Source of the DNA: Streptomyces tibetensis
GTDB taxonomy: Bacteria > Actinomycetota > Actinomycetes > Streptomycetales > Streptomycetaceae
DNA: 64,000 nucleotides
NCBI RefSeq assembly: GCF_007655005.1
Contig: NZ_SZVW01000006.1
Span: forward strand, 186,001-250,000
Direction of reading: 5' to 3'
Positions 60,930 to 64,000 of the stretch are shown here, in pieces; position 1 is the first letter of the stretch; each line of letters begins with the position of its first letter. Position numbers and translations under genes: made by a program. Below the pieces are notes generated by a model. That model saw only the letters and a list, made by a program, of their open reading frames with translations, did not search any database and was not told the origin of the DNA.

Positions 60930-62219
60930 CTAACGCACCCGCAGCGCTTCGGTGAGCGGTACCCGGGAGCCGCTGCGCAGCACGCTGCCCGCGTACATCC
61001 GCCCGGCGACGCGGGTCATCCCCACCAGCGCGGCGACCGCAAGCACGAGGGAGAGAGCGATCTGCCAGGCGGGTGCGGTGCCCAGCAGCATCCGGGCCGG
61101 CATCAGGATCGGGCTGAGCGGCGGCACGAGCGACAGCCATTCGATCAACGGGTCGTGCGCGTCCTTGCTCAACAGGGCGATGCCCAGCACGAACGGCGTG
61201 GTGATGAGCAGCATCACCGGTTGCAGCACCCCTTGCAGGTCCTCCTGCCGCGAGACCCGGGCGGCGGCTGCGGCCAGCAGGGCGGCGAAGAGGAAGAAGC
61301 CCAGCAGGAACCAGACGCCCATCGTCACCAGCGACCCGCCCACCGCACTCGGCAGAGTGAGGGCGCCGGTGCCCTGCGCGAGCGCCACCGCGGCTCCGCC
61401 GAGCAGCAGGAGCTGGGTGAGGCCGGCCACCGCGACACCGATGAGCTTTCCGGCGAGGAGCTGCCAGGGGCGGATGGTGGAGAGGAGCAACTCCACCACG
61501 CGGCTGCTCTTCTCCTCCACCACGCCCTGGGCCAGGGTGATCCCGTAGAAGACGAAGAAGAAGTACAGCAGCCCGGTGGAGGAGATGATCAGCGCGAACT
61601 GCTCGGCCGCGCTGTTCTCCGACGGCTCGAGTGCGTGGACCCTCACGGTGGACGATGCCACGCGCTCCCTGAACTCCACGGGGTCCACGCCGGCGCGTTC
61701 GAGCTCCCGGGTGGTGCGCTCCTCGGCGATCGTGGCGCGCACGACGCCGAGCAGGTTCTCGTCCGCCTCACGTTCCACGGAGAGCGTGAGGCGCCCGTCG
61801 GTGCCGCCGAGCACGGCGGAGAGGTCCCCGTCGCGCAGCATCCGGTCCGTACGGTCGCCGTCGACGGTGACGAACTCGAAGTCGCCACCCGCCTTTTCGG
61901 CGACAGCGGCGAGCACCGGGCGCATCGCCGCGACCTCCCGCTCGACGCCGACCCTGGCCGGACCGTCCTTGGCGAGGACGAGCACGAGGGCGTAGACGCC
62001 GAGGCCGAGCAGCAGCCCCAGGGTGCTCAGGACGAAGGATCTGGTCCGCATCCGGCTGTTGATCTCCCGCCGGGCGACCAGGCCGACCGCCCGGCGGGCC
62101 GGCAGCGCGCCGGTGCCGTTCCGTGGGCCTGAGGTGTCCCCGCCCGGGCCGGCGGCGCGCTCCCCGTCCGGGACGTCCGGGCCGTGCGTGTCGCCCGGCG
62201 CTGGTGCCACTGTGTTCAT
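60930..62219 (-). CDS. ABC-2 type permease, NatB-like (RiPP exporter)
   Basis: 429-residue ABC-2 permease of the NatB/YhaP type. One helix near residues 60-80 (SFVLSTLGLLLGLGVYALVLVLA), a large outer domain to about 210, then about five or six helices: YFFFVFYGITLAQGVVEEKSS is the conserved VxEEK motif of this family. ATG at 62219 overlaps the ATPase stop. With the ATPase it probably exports the mature peptide or confers self-resistance; the NatAB sodium-export role is the alternative. Confidence 0.85.
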   Translation of the reverse strand: MNTVAPAPGDTHGPDVPDGERAAGPGGDTSGPRNGTGALPARRAVGLVARREINSRMRTRSFVLSTLGLLLGLGVYALVLVLAKDGPARVGVEREVAAMRPVLAAVAEKAGGDFEFVTVDGDRTDRMLRDGDLSAVLGGTDGRLTLSVEREADENLLGVVRATIAEERTTRELERAGVDPVEFRERVASSTVRVHALEPSENSAAEQFALIISSTGLLYFFFVFYGITLAQGVVEEKSSRVVELLLSTIRPWQLLAGKLIGVAVAGLTQLLLLGGAAVALAQGTGALTLPSAVGGSLVTMGVWFLLGFFLFAALLAAAAARVSRQEDLQGVLQPVMLLITTPFVLGIALLSKDAHDPLIEWLSLVPPLSPILMPARMLLGTAPAWQIALSLVLAVAALVGMTRVAGRMYAGSVLRSGSRVPLTEALRVR

Positions 62220-63211
62220 GTCTCGTCCCCGTCGGTGTCGTTCGCTGTCGTCGCGACGCCTGCCGTGGTGTCCGTGTCCGACGTCCGCCCGGTGTCCTGT
62301 CCGTGTGCGCCGGTTGTGGTGACCAGGTCGCGGTACAGGTCGGACAGCGGCGGTCGTTCGGACACGAAGGCGAGGACCGGTCCGGTGGCCAGCGCCGCGT
62401 GCAGGACCCGCTGGTCGTCCGCACCCTTCGCCAGGCGAAGCCGCGTACGGGAGCCCTCGCGGCTCACGACCGACACGCCCCGCAGTCCCGCGGCCCAGTT
62501 CTCGCCCGCCTCCGGGGCGTCGACCAGCAGTCGTCGCTCGGCGTTCTCGCTCAGCTCCTCGATCGTGCCGCAGGCGATGAGGCGCCCGCCCGAGACGATG
62601 CCGACCCGGTCGCAGACGCGCTCGACGAGCGACAGCTGGTGACTGGAGAACATGACGGGCACCCCGTCGCCGGCCCGTTCGACGAGCACGTCGTGCATGA
62701 CGTCCACCGCCACCGGATCCAGGCCGGAGAACGGCTCGTCGAGCACCAGCACCTGAGGGTCGTGGACCAGCGCCGCGGCCAGCTGGACCCGCTGCTGATT
62801 GCCCAGGCTGAGGTTCTGGACTTCCTCGGTGGCGTACCGGGAGAGCTCCAGCCGCTCGACCCACCGGTCGGCGGCCCTTCGCGCGGCAGCCGACGGCAGG
62901 CCGTGCAACTCGCCCAGGTACCGCAGGTGTTCACCGACCTTCATCCGTGGATACAGGCCGCGTTCCTCGGGCATGTAACCGAACTGTCTGCGGGCGGCGA
63001 AATCGACCGGACGGCCGCGCCAGCGGACCTCTCCCTCGTCGGGTGTGAGGACGCCGAGGATGATCCGCATCGTGGTGGTCTTGCCCGCCCCGTTGCTCCC
63101 CACGAAGCCGAACAGCTCACCGGCGTGGATGCCGAAGGTCATGTCCGCGACTGCCTGACGCCTGCCGTACCTCTTGCGCAGGCCGTCGACCTCCAGCACA
63201 GGCCCAGTCAT
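62216..63211 (-). CDS. ABC transporter ATP-binding protein, NatA-like (RiPP exporter)
   Basis: 331-residue ATPase. Walker A GSNGAGKTT, signature LSLGNQQRVQLAAAL (LSxGN rather than LSGGQ), Walker B VLVLDEPFSGLDP and the H-loop SSHQL. A C-terminal extension of about 120 residues ends in a Thr/Asp-rich tail. ATG at 63211 follows GGAGG. It is first in an operon with the permease. The DUF4162-like C-terminal region is typical of drug and peptide exporters of this group. Confidence 0.9.
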   Translation of the reverse strand: MTGPVLEVDGLRKRYGRRQAVADMTFGIHAGELFGFVGSNGAGKTTTMRIILGVLTPDEGEVRWRGRPVDFAARRQFGYMPEERGLYPRMKVGEHLRYLGELHGLPSAAARRAADRWVERLELSRYATEEVQNLSLGNQQRVQLAAALVHDPQVLVLDEPFSGLDPVAVDVMHDVLVERAGDGVPVMFSSHQLSLVERVCDRVGIVSGGRLIACGTIEELSENAERRLLVDAPEAGENWAAGLRGVSVVSREGSRTRLRLAKGADDQRVLHAALATGPVLAFVSERPPLSDLYRDLVTTTGAHGQDTGRTSDTDTTAGVATTANDTDGDET

Positions 63212-63289
63212 GTCGCACCTCCAGAGTGCTGCAGAGCGATGCACTAACTTGATGAAGTATTGCGTTAACACATCACTCCGTCAAGGTAG

Positions 63290-64000
63290 TCATACGTTCT
63301 GCCGCTCTACCACGTAGACGTGCTTCTCCGAATGACTCGTGACCGGGCTGCGGTCCCAGTCCGCCCAGCGGTCCGTCACGCGCAGTCCCGCGAGCCGGGC
63401 CATCACGTCGAATTCCGCAGGCCAGGCGTACCGGCTGACCTCGGGTACCTTCCGCAGCCCGCCGGCGCTCATGATCGTGTGGACGACCAGGACGGACTGG
63501 AGCGACTGGTTCACCTGGATCGTGTCGAGCAGCAGCGCGTCCGGCGCCAGATGACCGACCCGGGTCGTCGCCTCGGTGAGCCGGTGGTACACCTGCGGGT
63601 TGTAGGTCTCGAAGACCGCGACACCGTCGTCCGCGAGCGCGTCGTGAATGCCGCGCAGGCAACTGATCTGCTGTTCCTGGGTGGGCAGCATGAAGAAGGT
63701 GTTGAGCGCGGTGAGCACCAGGTCGTAGCGCTCCTCGACGGCCAGTGCGCTGAAGTCGCCCACCGAGGTGGTGACACGGCCGGTGGAGTCGTTCTCGTGG
63801 AGTTTCGCCAGCATCGCGGGAGAGGCGTCGACGCCGTGGACCCGATAGCCGCTCCCGGCCAGCGGGATGGCCAGCCGACCGGTGCCGACCCCGAGTTCGA
63901 GCAGAGAGGCCGGGGCGGGGCGCAGCTTCTGGAGGAAGCCGACCATCGAGTCGATGGCGGGGCCTGCGGCGGGATAGAGCGAGTCGTAGACGTCGGCCAG
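63290..64000 (-). CDS. SAM-dependent methyltransferase (5' end outside window)
   Basis: At least 236 residues of a class I methyltransferase; the frame is open to the window edge, so the start is beyond 64000 (the ATG at 63946 is internal, since LADVYDSLYPAAG precedes it). Motif I is LLELGVGTGRLAIPLA, then GVDASPAMLAKL and DLVLTALNTFFML. Probably tailors the peptide; in lexapeptide the methyltransferase LxmM dimethylates the N-terminus. The downstream exporter is on the same strand 78 bases away with its own promoter-like region. Confidence 0.82.
   Translation of the reverse strand: MADVYDSLYPAAGPAIDSMVGFLQKLRPAPASLLELGVGTGRLAIPLAGSGYRVHGVDASPAMLAKLHENDSTGRVTTSVGDFSALAVEERYDLVLTALNTFFMLPTQEQQISCLRGIHDALADDGVAVFETYNPQVYHRLTEATTRVGHLAPDALLLDTIQVNQSLQSVLVVHTIMSAGGLRKVPEVSRYAWPAEFDVMARLAGLRVTDRWADWDRSPVTSHSEKHVYVVERQNV

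Noticed and set aside
60930..63211. Ordinary NatAB sodium exporter unrelated to the peptide cluster
   Set aside because: Sequence alone allows it, but its position between the peptidase and methyltransferase genes of the cluster makes peptide export the more likely role. Kept as an alternative in the entry.
54066..64000. Class I-IV lanthipeptide, lasso or radical-SAM peptide cluster
   Set aside because: No LanB, LanC, LanM, LanKC, asparagine synthetase-like or radical-SAM gene is visible; the gene set fits class V-like loci better.

Overview
The window is about 64 kb of very GC-rich actinobacterial chromosome, almost certainly Streptomyces. The evidence is strong third-position GC, GTG starts, many 4-nt GTGA/ATGA overlaps, and families typical of the genus: a DUF397 protein beside a Scr1-type XRE regulator, a Peptidase_S37 exopeptidase, GPP34, CGNR and DUF993 proteins, and a 6C small RNA behind citrate synthase. 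No rRNA, tRNA, CRISPR array or prophage was seen.

Left part (1-24 kb): the end of an exporter-type ABC protein, a small secreted protein, a secreted S37 tripeptidyl aminopeptidase, a lipoprotein and a Tat-exported GH3 glycosidase. A deletion scar follows, where a LysR gene and a divergent EamA transporter have lost their 5' halves. Next come a propeller-like protein, a three-gene sugar cassette (oxidoreductase, DUF993, isomerase) opposite its LacI regulator, and a stand-alone TnpB-family element without the usual zinc finger, next to a 5'-truncated GNAT gene. Many small regulators and single enzymes complete this part, including an imine-reductase-like pseudogene opposite a MerR gene.

Central part (24-46 kb): a ribose operon (LacI regulator, ATPase, a permease/binding-protein fusion, kinase, pyranase). 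Then a two-gene exopolysaccharide locus whose enzyme fuses a deacetylase to a processive glycosyltransferase, a RecD2-like helicase, citrate synthase with a 6C RNA downstream, a copper efflux ATPase and chaperone with a CsoR-like operator, and a TetR/MMPL exporter pair.

Right part (46-54 kb): a myo-inositol catabolic operon, iolC - aldolase - [iolB remnant] - iolD - iolA, behind a good promoter. A GPP34 protein follows, whose ribosome binding site lies in a 28-bp perfect palindrome.

Right end (54-64 kb, open at the edge): a ribosomal peptide (RiPP) gene cluster. It holds a 59-aa Ser/Thr/Ala-rich precursor ending in Cys, an F420/LLM-type oxidoreductase, a kinase-fold protein that has lost its catalytic residues, one active and one inactive M16 peptidase, a NatAB-like ABC exporter, a SAM methyltransferase, an XRE regulator with a membrane partner, and a 26-aa membrane peptide. 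The set resembles class V lanthipeptide (lexapeptide/pristinin-type) loci. No LanB, LanM, LanC or radical-SAM gene is visible, and the HopA1-like enzyme expected for class V is not inside the window. This is the strongest candidate for an undescribed system here.
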